Source of the DNA: Rhodococcus sp. ABRD24
Lineage (GTDB): Bacteria > Actinomycetota > Actinomycetes > Mycobacteriales > Mycobacteriaceae
Length of the DNA stretch: 64,000 nt
Assembly (NCBI RefSeq): GCF_004328705.1
Contig: NZ_CP035319.1
Coordinates: forward strand, 2,542,001-2,606,000
Reading direction: 5' to 3'
Positions 1 to 9,034 of this stretch are shown in pieces. A model generated the notes under the pieces. The model was not told the origin of the DNA. It searched no databases and saw only the letters and a list, made by a program, of their open reading frames with translations. The stretch's first letter is position 1, and each line of letters begins with the position of its first letter. Position numbers and translations under genes: made by a program.

Positions 1-372
1 CATGCCGCCGACGATGCTGTCGATCTGACGGTCGTGGATCGGGAGTTCACCGGTGCGGCGGCGTGCGATGCCGATGGCCGCGACGGCTGCGAGGAATGGC
101 ATCACGAAGATGTAGCCCAGCAGGTCGCCACCGCGCAGGTCCTCGGCGGTGCGCACCACCGACGGCCAGAACGCACCCAGCGAGCTGAGCCCGATCACCA
201 CCCACCGAGCCGTGATCGAGAAGCTCGTAGATCGTACGAACCCACTTGTGTCCGGACGACTCTCGAGTTCGACGGGCGTGGCTTCGGCCTGCAGGGCTGA
301 ACTGCTCGGCACCTCGTCGGCCGCCGCATCGTGGACGGATGAGGGGTCGACACCCGGAGTGGCTCGCGTCAT
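1..372 (-). CDS. Polytopic membrane protein, possibly exosortase-like (N-terminal part only)
   Basis: The first 124 residues are in the window; the gene runs off the left edge. The start is the ATG at 372, behind a GGGAAGGGA purine run. Residues 1-50 are hydrophilic and probably cytoplasmic. Two hydrophobic segments follow at about 57-75 and 83-102, then a basic loop with RRRTGELPIHDRQ. The order (soluble head, W-rich helix, Y-F-V-M-P helix, RRR loop) recalls the start of exosortase/EpsH-type proteins, but the catalytic Cys/Arg/His region would lie outside the window. It is divergent from a BcsB-like gene, which fits a cell-surface polysaccharide or sorting role. The family call is an inference from style, not from a diagnostic motif. 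Confidence 0.5.
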   Translation of the reverse strand, partial: MTRATPGVDPSSVHDAAADEVPSSSALQAEATPVELESRPDTSGFVRSTSFSITARWVVIGLSSLGAFWPSVVRTAEDLRGGDLLGYIFVMPFLAAVAAIGIARRRTGELPIHDRQIDSIVGGM

Positions 373-587
373 TTCGGATTCCCTTCCCGTCGAAGAAGTC
401 GAACAGAGAAAATATCGAACAGATGTGTGGTCGTGACGATTCCGTGACCGGCGAGCACTCTGGCCATACCGACCTGTTTCTCTCAACTATCTTGGACCAT
501 CGTCAGCGCGCGGGTACGGTCAACCGTAGCGATCCGCGATGTGTGCCGACGAACCCCACCGGAACTACACAGATGAAAGATCAATTT

Positions 588-603
588 TCAAACGTTCGTT
601 TGA
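588..603. promoter_or_regulatory. Palindrome TCAAACG-TT-CGTTTGA, possible operator
   Basis: The arms TCAAACG (588-594) and CGTTTGA (597-603) are perfect inverted repeats around TT. The size and symmetry suit a TetR-type or similar dimeric repressor. No regulator gene is adjacent in the window, so the binding protein is unknown. Confidence 0.4.
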
Positions 604-677
604 CGACTTGTCATGGTTAGATTGCGTCGAGCGAAGGTTAGCGCTGTTGCCGGTCCGGATGGACCACTGTTGCGTGC

Positions 678-697
678 AAAGGGATTCGAGTCCCTTT
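678..697 (+). promoter_or_regulatory. Hairpin in the leader of the BcsB-like gene
   Basis: AAAGGGA (678-684) pairs perfectly with TCCCTTT (691-697) around the loop TTCGAG; GC pairs on either side extend it with one bulge. It lies about 80 nt before the start codon at 780. It could be a leader structure or a weak terminator. It looks like a tRNA T-arm, but the conserved G53-C61 pair and the rest of a tRNA are missing. Confidence 0.35.
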
Positions 698-779
698 TGC
701 TTCGTTCAGCCGACCGGCGTCGATCCACTCGTCGACCGGAGGCCGGTAGCTGACGGAGAAGCACAACACGGGAGACTGC

Positions 780-2747
780 ATGGGGACCGCTGCGGAGGCG
801 CGCCGCCACACGCCACGACGACGAACAGTCGCAACGTTCGCGACAGCCACACTTGTCACGATTGCGTCACTTGTCCCAACCGCCGCGATCGCCACCGCGC
901 AGGAGACCGTGGGTCCGACAGTTGTTACCGGACAGTCAGTTACGTTGTCCGAGTTGGGGCGCAGTCCAGAGCTCGAGCTCACATCGGACTCGACGCCCGT
1001 CGTTGTCGCACTTCCCGTGCCGGACGGACTGAATGCGCAGCGCCTCACCGGAACCCTTTCGACCCCAATGGACTTCCGTGAAGGTTGGCTCGAGATCCGC
1101 TCCGACGGACGGACCGTGCAGCGTCTCGAGATCCCCGCCGCGACCGAAGCCGGCATCCCACTGCAGGTACCGCTGGACGGGCTCAGGGTGGTGGATCGCA
1201 CCGTCACACTGTCGATCGCGAGTCACTACATTCCGATAGACAACCGGTGCTATGACCGCAGTCAGTTCGCACCGATGACACTGCGTGACGCCGCCGTGAT
1301 CTACGACGGCGTCGAGAAGCAGCCGTCCTCCCCGGCGGAGTTCCTGCCGCCGATCCTGCGCAAGCTCACGATCCACGTCGCGGACGACGCGTCGCAGGCG
1401 CAGCAGAACGCCGCGCTGAAGCTCAGCACGTCGATCGCCAACCACTACGGCGCCCAGTCCACCCGCATCGAACTGACCGCGCTACCGGCCGGCGGCGTGC
1501 TACCCGACCCCGCGCCCGCGCTCTTCGAGCGCAGCATCGTCCTCGGTGACGGGGAGCCGGCGGGGATCGGCCTGCAGAACACGCCGTCGGGGATGCCGCT
1601 GCTGCGCCTCACGGGCAGTGACACGGCCCTGTCCTCGCAGGTCGACCTGTTCATTGCGAACCTCGACGGCTACGCGGCGGCGAGCCGGGCGATCGCGACA
1701 CCGGACAAAAGAGTGCCCGAAGTGGCGCAGGACGTCGTGTCGTTCGACCAGCTGAACATCGGTTCGCTCACCGCGTCGGGTCTCAATCACATCGAGGTGC
1801 CGATCGAGATCAACCAGACGCAGTTGGGCCGTCCCATCCGCGACCTGTCCGCACACCTGTTGGGCACGTATGTCCCGTTGCCGACATCGCGCAGCGGCAT
1901 CCTCACGGTCAGCCTCGGCAGCATGCAGCTCGCGAGCGCTGGGCTCGACTCGTCGGGCAAGTTCGACGTCCACGCAAACGTCCCGAACAACCTGCTCTCG
2001 CGCTACATGACCCTCACGGTGGCGCTCGATATCACCGGCGACTTCCAATGCGGCACCAGCGACGCGTCGTCTCTGACGGTCGACCCGCGCAGCACCATCT
2101 CGTCGCGGCTGGCGACGCCGCCGCTGCCAGGCGGATTCGCCTCGCTGCCGCAAACCATGCTGCCCACCGTCGACGTCGGACTCGGCGGCAACAACCTCGC
2201 CGACCTCGTGCGCGCCAACCGCCTGCTGGTCCAGATGCAGCGCGCCAGCTATCTGCCATTGCAGCCGCGGGTTCGCCCGCTCACCGAGGCGGCGACGGGC
2301 ACCCTGCCTGCCATCCTGATCGCCGCCGACGGCAACGTTCCGCCATCCGTGGACCAGCCGCTGCGATCGGCCGACCCGGCACTACTGGCGCTGCGAGGCG
2401 TCACCGGTAGCACGCCGTACGGCTCGGTCCAGGTTCTCGAGACGGGTAACCGCACGGTGGTGCTGGCGTCGTCGAACGGCGCGCCGGGCGACCTCGACGC
2501 ACTGTTGGGCTGGCTCGATGCCGACCCGGCGCGGTTCCCGAAACTCACCGGCGACGTCCTGATCGGACCGCGGGACGCCCAGCCCTTCGCGATCGGCGTT
2601 CGGGTCACCGATGTCACCGCACAGGCCGAGGACCAGAACGATTCGGGCATCGGTGCCGGGACCGTCGCAGCTATCGCAGTGGGCACCGCGGCGCTCGCCG
2701 TGCTCGTGGTCGGTGCGGCGGTGTGGTTGCGCCGACGGAGGTCGTGA
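780..2747 (+). CDS. BcsB-like exported membrane-anchored protein
   Basis: A 655-residue protein that starts at ATG 780 behind GGGAGA. Residues 1-41 form a signal peptide (basic n-region, hydrophobic core, ATA-QE end). A C-terminal helix at about 628-650 ends in the stop-transfer tail WLRRRRS, so nearly all of the protein lies outside the membrane. The section IPIDNRCYDRSQFAP near residue 155, in a beta-rich ectodomain, resembles the BcsB subunit of cellulose synthase. BcsB guides the nascent glucan out of the BcsA channel. No BcsA-type synthase is in the window. The gene overlaps the next by 4 nt (GTGA), so the two are translationally coupled. The exact polymer is unknown. Confidence 0.6.
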   Translation: MGTAAEARRHTPRRRTVATFATATLVTIASLVPTAAIATAQETVGPTVVTGQSVTLSELGRSPELELTSDSTPVVVALPVPDGLNAQRLTGTLSTPMDFREGWLEIRSDGRTVQRLEIPAATEAGIPLQVPLDGLRVVDRTVTLSIASHYIPIDNRCYDRSQFAPMTLRDAAVIYDGVEKQPSSPAEFLPPILRKLTIHVADDASQAQQNAALKLSTSIANHYGAQSTRIELTALPAGGVLPDPAPALFERSIVLGDGEPAGIGLQNTPSGMPLLRLTGSDTALSSQVDLFIANLDGYAAASRAIATPDKRVPEVAQDVVSFDQLNIGSLTASGLNHIEVPIEINQTQLGRPIRDLSAHLLGTYVPLPTSRSGILTVSLGSMQLASAGLDSSGKFDVHANVPNNLLSRYMTLTVALDITGDFQCGTSDASSLTVDPRSTISSRLATPPLPGGFASLPQTMLPTVDVGLGGNNLADLVRANRLLVQMQRASYLPLQPRVRPLTEAATGTLPAILIAADGNVPPSVDQPLRSADPALLALRGVTGSTPYGSVQVLETGNRTVVLASSNGAPGDLDALLGWLDADPARFPKLTGDVLIGPRDAQPFAIGVRVTDVTAQAEDQNDSGIGAGTVAAIAVGTAALAVLVVGAAVWLRRRRS

Positions 2748-4483
2748 CGTCCACGACGCCCCGGCGCCCAGCGGGGATTCCTCCCGCCGGGCTCCAGGGC
2801 GCAGCGCAGAGCCGGGCGCCACGTAAGCCCTGGGCACTGTTCACGGTGATCACCGCCGCCTACCTTGCTGTGGGCGTGTGGATGAACCTCGGGATCGGCT
2901 TCATCTTCACCGACTCGCTCTCTCGCGTCGCTGCCGTGTCCGGAGTGCTGCTCAGCCGCGACCCGCACCTGGCCGCGATCGGCTTCGTGTTCACCCCGCT
3001 GACCGCGTTCGCGCAGCTGCCACTCGGCTTCCTCGGACACTGGTGGCCAGAGTTGTTGCGCTGGAACCTGACCGCGGTGGCGATGTCGGCGCCGTTCATG
3101 GCAGGCACTGTGATCCAGGTCCGCGGCATCGCCCGCGACCGCGGCTGCTCGACCGTACTGGTGGTGGTGCTGACGGCGCTCTTCGCGCTCAACCCGATGA
3201 TCGTGATGTACGCGGCCAATGGCATGAGCGAGGCGCCGTTCCTGTTCTTCGTGTGCTGGGCGGTACGACGGCTGATCCGATGGATCCGCAGCGACGGCGT
3301 GCACGACCTGATCACCGCGGGGCTGGCGCTCGCCCTCGCATACCTCACCCGATACGACGCGATCGCCCCGATGTTCGTGGCCGGAGCCCTGGTGGGCCTG
3401 ATCAGCCTGCTGCGGTACCGACCGACGGCGCAGCCGGCGCGGGGCGACAGCTGGTGGGCGGCCGCCATCGACGTCGCACTCGTGGTGGCCCCGGGTGTCG
3501 CCGCGTTCGTCGCATGGTCACTCACGAGCTGGTTGATCACCGGCACGGCGTTCCAACAGTTCTCGTCGGTCTACGGCAACAGCGCGATTCTCGAACAGGC
3601 CGGGGGAAACACCACCACCGCAGTCGAGCGGGCGCTGTTCTCGCTCTCCGAGATGGCAGTTCTGGCACCGGCATTGCCGGTGCTGCTCCTCGCCGCGGCC
3701 ATCCTCGCGATCCGCCGGCGCGACGCCGAGATTCTGGTTCCGGTCGCGCTCTTCGGTTCGGTGCTGGGCACCCAATCGCTTCTGTACCTGATGGATTCGA
3801 CGTTTCCGTTCCTGCGCTTCTACATCACGATCATCCCGTTGGCGTTCGTGCTCGTCGTGCTGCTCGCCCCGAGCCGTGCGCCGGTGATCTCGCACCGACC
3901 CGGCCACGCGGCGCCGCCCCCGCGGCCTATCCCGCCGAATCCGGGACCGTCGCCGCTGGTCGCGCTCGCGGTGTCCATGCTGGTGGGTTCGACCGCGATC
4001 ACGACCGTTGCGATGGGTAACGCCCGCCTGGCTGCGCTCGAACACTCGATCGCCAGCGCAATAGTCCCCGGCAGGCAGGACCCCGCCGAACTCGCGATCC
4101 TGCGCACCTTCGGGGCCGAGCGGCGCATCGCCGAGTATCTCGACGCCCTGAATCTGCCCGACGGCTCCGTGCTGCTCGACACCGTCGAGGGGTTCGCGGT
4201 GGTGACGGCGTCGAACAATCCGAAGCAGTTCGTCATCACCTCGGACACCGACTTCACGAAGATTCTCGACGACCCGGCGGGGCACGGCGTGCAGTACATT
4301 CTCGCCGTGCCGAACACCAAGCGCGGCATCGCCGACGCGGTCAACCGGCGCTACCCGACGATGTTCGAGACCGGCTCCGGCGGCGTCGGGGCCCTGGTTC
4401 TCGAGATGCGCAACGACGGCGGCACCGAGCCGGAGATGTGGCGACTGTACCGGGTCACCGGACAGCTCACTCCGGGCGGCTGA
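2744..4483 (+). CDS. GT-C-like integral membrane protein, probable glycosyltransferase
   Basis: A 579-residue polytopic protein. I chose GTG 2744, which overlaps the upstream stop (GTGA) and has ACGGAG 4 nt before it; GTG 2723 is also in frame. A cytoplasmic Pro-rich head (about 35 residues) is followed by some ten hydrophobic helices and a soluble C-terminal domain from about residue 440. Features such as FTDSLSRV in the first loop and YLTRYDAIAP after a helix pair are typical of GT-C glycosyltransferases that use lipid-linked sugars, though no DD/DE signature is certain. Coupling to the BcsB-like gene points to assembly or decoration of a surface glycan. The function is inferred from topology and context. 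Confidence 0.55.
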   Translation: MTSTTPRRPAGIPPAGLQGAAQSRAPRKPWALFTVITAAYLAVGVWMNLGIGFIFTDSLSRVAAVSGVLLSRDPHLAAIGFVFTPLTAFAQLPLGFLGHWWPELLRWNLTAVAMSAPFMAGTVIQVRGIARDRGCSTVLVVVLTALFALNPMIVMYAANGMSEAPFLFFVCWAVRRLIRWIRSDGVHDLITAGLALALAYLTRYDAIAPMFVAGALVGLISLLRYRPTAQPARGDSWWAAAIDVALVVAPGVAAFVAWSLTSWLITGTAFQQFSSVYGNSAILEQAGGNTTTAVERALFSLSEMAVLAPALPVLLLAAAILAIRRRDAEILVPVALFGSVLGTQSLLYLMDSTFPFLRFYITIIPLAFVLVVLLAPSRAPVISHRPGHAAPPPRPIPPNPGPSPLVALAVSMLVGSTAITTVAMGNARLAALEHSIASAIVPGRQDPAELAILRTFGAERRIAEYLDALNLPDGSVLLDTVEGFAVVTASNNPKQFVITSDTDFTKILDDPAGHGVQYILAVPNTKRGIADAVNRRYPTMFETGSGGVGALVLEMRNDGGTEPEMWRLYRVTGQLTPGG

Positions 4484-4618
4484 CCAGCAGACACGCAACC
4501 TCCAACCCCCGTTGTCCGGTCGTTCATCAAGACGTCGCCGGCGCCTCGTTCCCAGCTTCTACAGTGCGTGCGATGCCGACGCCTGTCGGCGTGTCCGCAA
4601 CGATCTCGGGAGTCCACG

Positions 4619-6715
4619 GTGAGCCTCAAACCACTCGCGCTGTTCGTCAAGCACGACGGCATGTCCTCGCGCGCCTCGATCACCTGCCAGTACAAGTGCG
4701 GAAACGCCTGCGCACACGACGTTCCCAACGATTCGACCGGTGAGTACTTCGGCGACATCGTCCGCGGCGCCGTCAGCCGCCGTGGCGTCCTGCGCGGCGG
4801 CGCGGCCGCCGTCCTCGCCGTCGGGGCCGGCACCGTCTTCGCTGACAGTGCAGCCGCAGCACCCGGTTCGCTGGACTTCGGTTCCCTCGGAACAGGTTCT
4901 CTCGGAACGGGTTCTGCGAGCGGTTCGGTCATGCCCGGCACGAATTTCGCCCCGGTCGCCCCCAACAAGCAGGACGCCGTCGTGGTACCCGCCGGCTACG
5001 AGCAGGAAGTGGTAATCCGTTGGGGTGACCCGCTGTTCGCGGACGCGCCGGCCTTCGACTTCGACAACCAGACTGCGGCCGCCGCCGAAAAGCAGTTCGG
5101 CTTCAACAACGACTTCGCCGGTCTGCTACCGATCGAGGGCCAGCCGAACAGCTACCTGCTGGTGGTCAACCACGAATACTCCACCGAGCCTTTCATGTTC
5201 CGCGGCTACAACAAGGCAAACCCCACCGCCGAGCAGGTGCGCATCGGTTGGGCCAATCACGGACTTTCCGTCGTCGAGGTGCAAGGAGAGCCCGGATCGG
5301 GCCGTCTCACACCGAAATTCGGACGATACAACCGCCGCATCACGGCGCTCACCGAGTTCGCTGTCACCGGCCCCGCCGCGGGTAGCCCACTTCTGGTCAC
5401 GTCCGCCGATCCCACCGGCCGGCTCGTCAAGGGCACGCTCAACAATTGCGCCGGTGGACTGACCCCCTGGGGCACAGTGCTTTCCGGAGAGGAAAACTTC
5501 AACCAGTACTTTGCCGCAGCAGCCTGGGTCACCGATCCGACGACCGCGGCCCGGCTCGCGCGCTATGGGATCGCGGGCGACGAGTCCGAGCGTAAGTGGG
5601 AGCGTTTCGACTCCCGCTTCGACGTGGTCGCCGAACCCAACGAGGTCAACCGGTTCGGCTGGGTCGTCGAGGTCGACCCGTGGGACGCGTCGTCGACGCC
5701 GGTCAAGCACACCGCGATGGGCCGCTTCAAGCATGAGGGTGCAACCATCCACGTCACCGCGGACGGTACCGTCGTTGCGTACAGCGGCGACGACGAGCGC
5801 TTCGACTACATGTACAAGTTCGTCTCGTCGCGCAAGATCCAGCCGGGCAACAGCCGGGCCGCGATGCGGCACAACATGACCCTGCTCGACGCGGGAACAC
5901 TGTACGTCGCGAAGCTCACCGGCGACGCCCCCGAGGCAATCGACGGCTCCGGCACGCTGCCGCCATCCGGAGTGTTCGCAGGTACCGGTCAGTGGATTCC
6001 GCTGCTGCGCACCGGCGAGGACGGCCGTGGCGAGTCCCTCGTCGACGGCATGAGCGCCGACGAGGTCGCCGTCTTCACCCGTCTCGCGGGAGACAAGGTG
6101 GGTGCGACCAAGATGGACCGGCCCGAGGACTTCGAGCCCAATCCGAAGACGGGCAAGGTCTACGTTGCGCTGACCAACAACACCAAGCGAGGAGAGCCGG
6201 CCAAGGCACCCGCCGACACCGCGAACCCGCGCAACAACAACAAGAACGGCCAGGTCCTCGAGATCGACGACCAGCACGCGGGCACATCGTTCACATGGAA
6301 CCTGCTACTGGTGTGCGGCGACCCTGCCACCGCTGACACCTACTTCGGTGGCTTCGACAAGTCGCAGGTCAGCCCCATCTCGTGCCCGGACAACCTCGCC
6401 TTCGACCCGCACGGCAACCTGTGGATCTCCACTGACGGCAACGCATTGAAGTCGAACGACGGCCTGTTCTCGGTGGTACTCGACGGCGACCGCCGCGGCG
6501 AGACCAAGCAGTTCCTGACCGTCCCGATCGGTGCCGAGACGTGCGGCCCGATCATCGACGAGAAGCGTGTCGTGGTGTGCGTGCAGCATCCCGGTGAGAC
6601 CGACGGCGCGAGCATCGACGCCCCGTCGTCGCACTGGCCCGACGGCGGCACCACACAGCCCCGGCCGTCCGTCGTGGCCGTGTGGAAGTCCGGTGGGGGT
6701 CGGATCGGCTCCTGA
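4619..6715 (+). CDS. PhoX-family (DUF839) Tat-exported alkaline phosphatase
   Basis: A 698-residue secreted phosphatase of the PhoX type, which hydrolyses phosphomonoesters outside the cell using Ca/Fe cofactors. GTG 4619 follows CGGGAG by 7 nt; the in-frame ATG at 4568 lacks a ribosome site. A Tat signal with SRRGVLRGG lies near residues 50-60. A Gly-Ser tract (GSLGTGSLGTGSASGS) follows the cleavage region. PhoX landmarks follow in order: CAGGLTPWGTVLSGEEN near 280, RPEDFEPNPKTGKVY near 500 and PDNLAFDPHGNLWISTDG near 590. It stands alone between convergent genes. The family call is firm, but the substrate and phosphate control cannot be read from the sequence. Confidence 0.9.
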   Translation: MSLKPLALFVKHDGMSSRASITCQYKCGNACAHDVPNDSTGEYFGDIVRGAVSRRGVLRGGAAAVLAVGAGTVFADSAAAAPGSLDFGSLGTGSLGTGSASGSVMPGTNFAPVAPNKQDAVVVPAGYEQEVVIRWGDPLFADAPAFDFDNQTAAAAEKQFGFNNDFAGLLPIEGQPNSYLLVVNHEYSTEPFMFRGYNKANPTAEQVRIGWANHGLSVVEVQGEPGSGRLTPKFGRYNRRITALTEFAVTGPAAGSPLLVTSADPTGRLVKGTLNNCAGGLTPWGTVLSGEENFNQYFAAAAWVTDPTTAARLARYGIAGDESERKWERFDSRFDVVAEPNEVNRFGWVVEVDPWDASSTPVKHTAMGRFKHEGATIHVTADGTVVAYSGDDERFDYMYKFVSSRKIQPGNSRAAMRHNMTLLDAGTLYVAKLTGDAPEAIDGSGTLPPSGVFAGTGQWIPLLRTGEDGRGESLVDGMSADEVAVFTRLAGDKVGATKMDRPEDFEPNPKTGKVYVALTNNTKRGEPAKAPADTANPRNNNKNGQVLEIDDQHAGTSFTWNLLLVCGDPATADTYFGGFDKSQVSPISCPDNLAFDPHGNLWISTDGNALKSNDGLFSVVLDGDRRGETKQFLTVPIGAETCGPIIDEKRVVVCVQHPGETDGASIDAPSSHWPDGGTTQPRPSVVAVWKSGGGRIGS

Positions 6716-6732
6716 GACTCGACCCGCAGCGG

Positions 6733-7467
6733 TCAGCTACCGAAGAAGTTGCGGGCGTACACGTTGATGTCGCCCAACGAGCCGCTGTAGACGTTGAGAT
6801 CGACGTTGCCGTTGATGCCCGGAAGCCGGCCGCTGTCGGTGTACTGCCAGAACGCCCAGTTCTGCCAGCCACCCGGCAGCGGCCCCGGCGCGTTACGGCC
6901 GTTGTAATCGGCGATCCACAGCGGGTACCGGGTGAACTCGTTGGTGTTCGCCATCGCGGTCCGCCAGAAGTTGGGGTACGTGTAGATGATCGGCGTGCGT
7001 CCGGTGATCGCCTGAACCGCGTTGAGGTAGCGGTGCGTCCAATCGATCAGTTGCGGCGCGGCCAACCCGCCGGTGCTCTCGAGGTCGAGAACGGGAGGCA
7101 TGCCGCCGATCTGGTTGACCGCGAGCGCCGTAGCGGCAAAGAAGGCCGCCTGCGCCTCGGGGGAGGTCGAGGGATCAGCGTAGTGATACGCGCCGCGCGC
7201 CACGCCGGCGATGCGCATCGAGATCGAGTCCTGAGCAAAGTACGGGTTGGTGTAGAACAGGCCCTCGGTGGCCTTGACCATCGCGAACTCCTGACCCGCA
7301 CCCCGCACCTGGAACCAGTCGATCGGTGCGCCGTTGCCATGTTGCCAGGACGACACGTCGGGTCCCTGCGGATTCGCGATGGCGGCCGCCGGGGCAGCGA
7401 GCGTCACGGCACCGGCGAGCAGGAGCGGAGCGATGCGGGCAAGTGACCAACCTGATTTCCTCGGCAT
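6733..7467 (-). CDS. Secreted GH25 lysozyme-like muramidase
   Basis: A 244-residue exported glycoside hydrolase 25, an enzyme family that cleaves the MurNAc-GlcNAc bond of peptidoglycan. The start is ATG 7467 (MPRKSGWSL). A signal peptide covers residues 1-31. GH25 landmarks are GPDVSSWQHG (Asp37), AMVKATEG (63-69), GAYHYADP (93-99) and VLDLE with Asp128 and Glu130, the expected catalytic pair. The C-terminal WQYTDSGRLPGINGNVDLN is the family's usual last strand. There is no separate wall-binding domain, so it is a minimal form. It lies downstream of the glucosylglycerate hydrolase gene on the same strand, with 74 nt between them. Confidence 0.9.
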   Translation of the reverse strand: MPRKSGWSLARIAPLLLAGAVTLAAPAAAIANPQGPDVSSWQHGNGAPIDWFQVRGAGQEFAMVKATEGLFYTNPYFAQDSISMRIAGVARGAYHYADPSTSPEAQAAFFAATALAVNQIGGMPPVLDLESTGGLAAPQLIDWTHRYLNAVQAITGRTPIIYTYPNFWRTAMANTNEFTRYPLWIADYNGRNAPGPLPGGWQNWAFWQYTDSGRLPGINGNVDLNVYSGSLGDINVYARNFFGS

Positions 7468-7510
7468 CGGCCGAGCGTAAATGACTCGCCTTCCGCGCGC
7501 GTGACTTTCG

Positions 7511-7554
7511 CGGCCGAGGTCAGCCCAGCCAGCGGCCGAGGTCAGCCCAGCCAG
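7511..7554. repeat. 22-bp exact tandem duplication across the hydrolase stop codon
   Basis: The unit cggccgaggtcagcccagcc+ag occurs at 7511-7532 and again at 7533-7554. The right copy holds the stop codon and last codons of the glucosylglycerate hydrolase gene. The left copy sits just downstream. The duplication did not change the protein because the stop comes first. Confidence 0.85.
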
Positions 7555-8879
7555 TCGAGCACCGCGGCCGCGGTCCACGACTGTTGCATGCTGCCCAGCG
7601 GTTCGCCCGTGAACGGCTCGTAGTACTCGGCGAAAGTGCCATCCGCGGCCTGACGCAACCCCTCCGCTCGCAGCAGCAGCGACCTTTCCGCCCAGCCGCG
7701 CCGCGCGAATGCCCACGAGAACAGCCACGTCATCACCGGCCACACCGGGCCTCGCCAGTACTCGCGCGACCGGAAGTCGCGCGATACCGGGGAAGTCGAC
7801 GGCGGCAGCGCGTACCTCAGATCCGGGTGGCTGCAGTACCTCGGACCCTCGAACGTGTGCAGCAGCGTGCGCTCGGCCTGCCGATCGAGCCCGCCGCACA
7901 GCAACGGTGCGAACGTGGCCAGCGTCTCGGTGCTGATCCACCGGCCGGACCGCAGATCGAAGTCCCGGGCCGCACCGGTCCGCTCGTCCGTCGTTGCCAC
8001 GACGCCCCTGCGGAAGTGATCGGCCCAGTAGTACAGCTCGCGCACATCCGAATTGGGGCGGGAGTGCTCCTCGCCGATCACCGCGAGCACATCGCATGCC
8101 ATGGAAAAGATTGCGCTGACGAACACGTCCTCCACCGCGAAGCTCATCTTCGCGGGCAGTACGTCGTCGTCGTACCGGGCGCTCTTCATCTCCTCCAGCA
8201 GCCACAGGTACCGGTCGTACTCGCCGTTGGTCGGGCGCTGCGAGGCGTCGGTGACCACGGTGACGTCCTCGCGTCGATACGGCGGCACTGAACCGGCAAT
8301 CACGTTGTCGTACGCCGCATCCCAGCGTGGCGAATTGTCCATACCGGACTCCCAGCCGTGGTACAGCATGATCCGGCCGTTCTGGTCGCGATCCCGGGCG
8401 TGGGCGAGCCAGCGGTGCCAGCGCATCAGGTCCGGCCAGCGCCGGTCCAAGAACTCCTCCGCGACCGCTCGGGTGCTGCGGCCGTGCCGACGGGCGTGAT
8501 CGAGGATCCGCTGCACTGCGATCGCGTGCACCGGCGGCTGGGTGATGCCCGAGGTGTCGACACCGGCCGGTGCGTGTGCCGCCAGCTGCCGGCATGCCCA
8601 CCGCGCCGGACCGGGGAAGTAGCCGTCTACCCCGTTGGCGAACACGATGTGCGGGATCATTCCGTTGCTCCACTGCGCCGACAGCAGCGTGTCGAGTTCG
8701 GTCACCGCACGTTCGACGGACAGCGGCGCCAGACCCACCGCCACGAACGCAGCATCCCAGCTCCACATGTGCGGGTACAGCCGGGGCGCGGCGGTGGTCA
8801 TGGAACCCAGGTCATTGCCACGCAGGAGGTAAGCGGCACGCGCGGCGAGCTGCGTGGGCGTGAATCCGGGGTCGATCAT
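7542..8879 (-). CDS. ggH: Glucosylglycerate hydrolase-like GH63 enzyme
   Basis: A 445-residue cytoplasmic hydrolase related to mycobacterial glucosylglycerate hydrolase, which releases glucose and glycerate from the compatible solute glucosylglycerate, for example when cells recover from nitrogen limitation. The start is ATG 8879, about 15 nt after AGGAGAG, so the start is only probable. Motifs include HMWSWDAAF (38-45), GWESGMDNSPRWD with Asp181, and TFAEYYEPFTGE with Glu418. These sit one residue below the Asp/Glu pair (182/419) I recall for the Mycobacterium hassiacum enzyme. The length also matches. It is divergent from a small membrane-protein gene. A general trehalase/GH15-like glucosidase is the alternative. 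Confidence 0.8.
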   Translation of the reverse strand: MIDPGFTPTQLAARAAYLLRGNDLGSMTTAAPRLYPHMWSWDAAFVAVGLAPLSVERAVTELDTLLSAQWSNGMIPHIVFANGVDGYFPGPARWACRQLAAHAPAGVDTSGITQPPVHAIAVQRILDHARRHGRSTRAVAEEFLDRRWPDLMRWHRWLAHARDRDQNGRIMLYHGWESGMDNSPRWDAAYDNVIAGSVPPYRREDVTVVTDASQRPTNGEYDRYLWLLEEMKSARYDDDVLPAKMSFAVEDVFVSAIFSMACDVLAVIGEEHSRPNSDVRELYYWADHFRRGVVATTDERTGAARDFDLRSGRWISTETLATFAPLLCGGLDRQAERTLLHTFEGPRYCSHPDLRYALPPSTSPVSRDFRSREYWRGPVWPVMTWLFSWAFARRGWAERSLLLRAEGLRQAADGTFAEYYEPFTGEPLGSMQQSWTAAAVLDWLG

Positions 8880-9034
8880 CGTTTCATTCTGCGACTCTCC
8901 TGCCGATCGCGCGCGTCCAGGCGAGCAACCGACCCGCCGGCCCACCGGTTCTCCAAGTCCGCTATCTGCACGAGATGCGCAATGGTGCCATGCTGAAGGA
9001 GTACCCGAAGTTCTCGATGGCTCGGAGAAATGCG

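Larger units (their letters stand above)
373..779. other. 407-bp divergent intergenic region with a palindrome and a hairpin
   Basis: No gene is seen here. The region must carry the promoters of the divergent membrane-protein and BcsB-like genes. Two structures stand out: a perfect 7-2-7 palindrome at 588-603 and a short hairpin at 678-697, both listed separately. I could not assign a convincing -35/-10 pair. Confidence 0.6.

Noticed and set aside
660..710. tRNA-like sequence (GGGATTCGAGTCCC)
   Set aside because: It resembles a T-arm, but the G53-C61 pair fails and no acceptor, D or anticodon arms are found.
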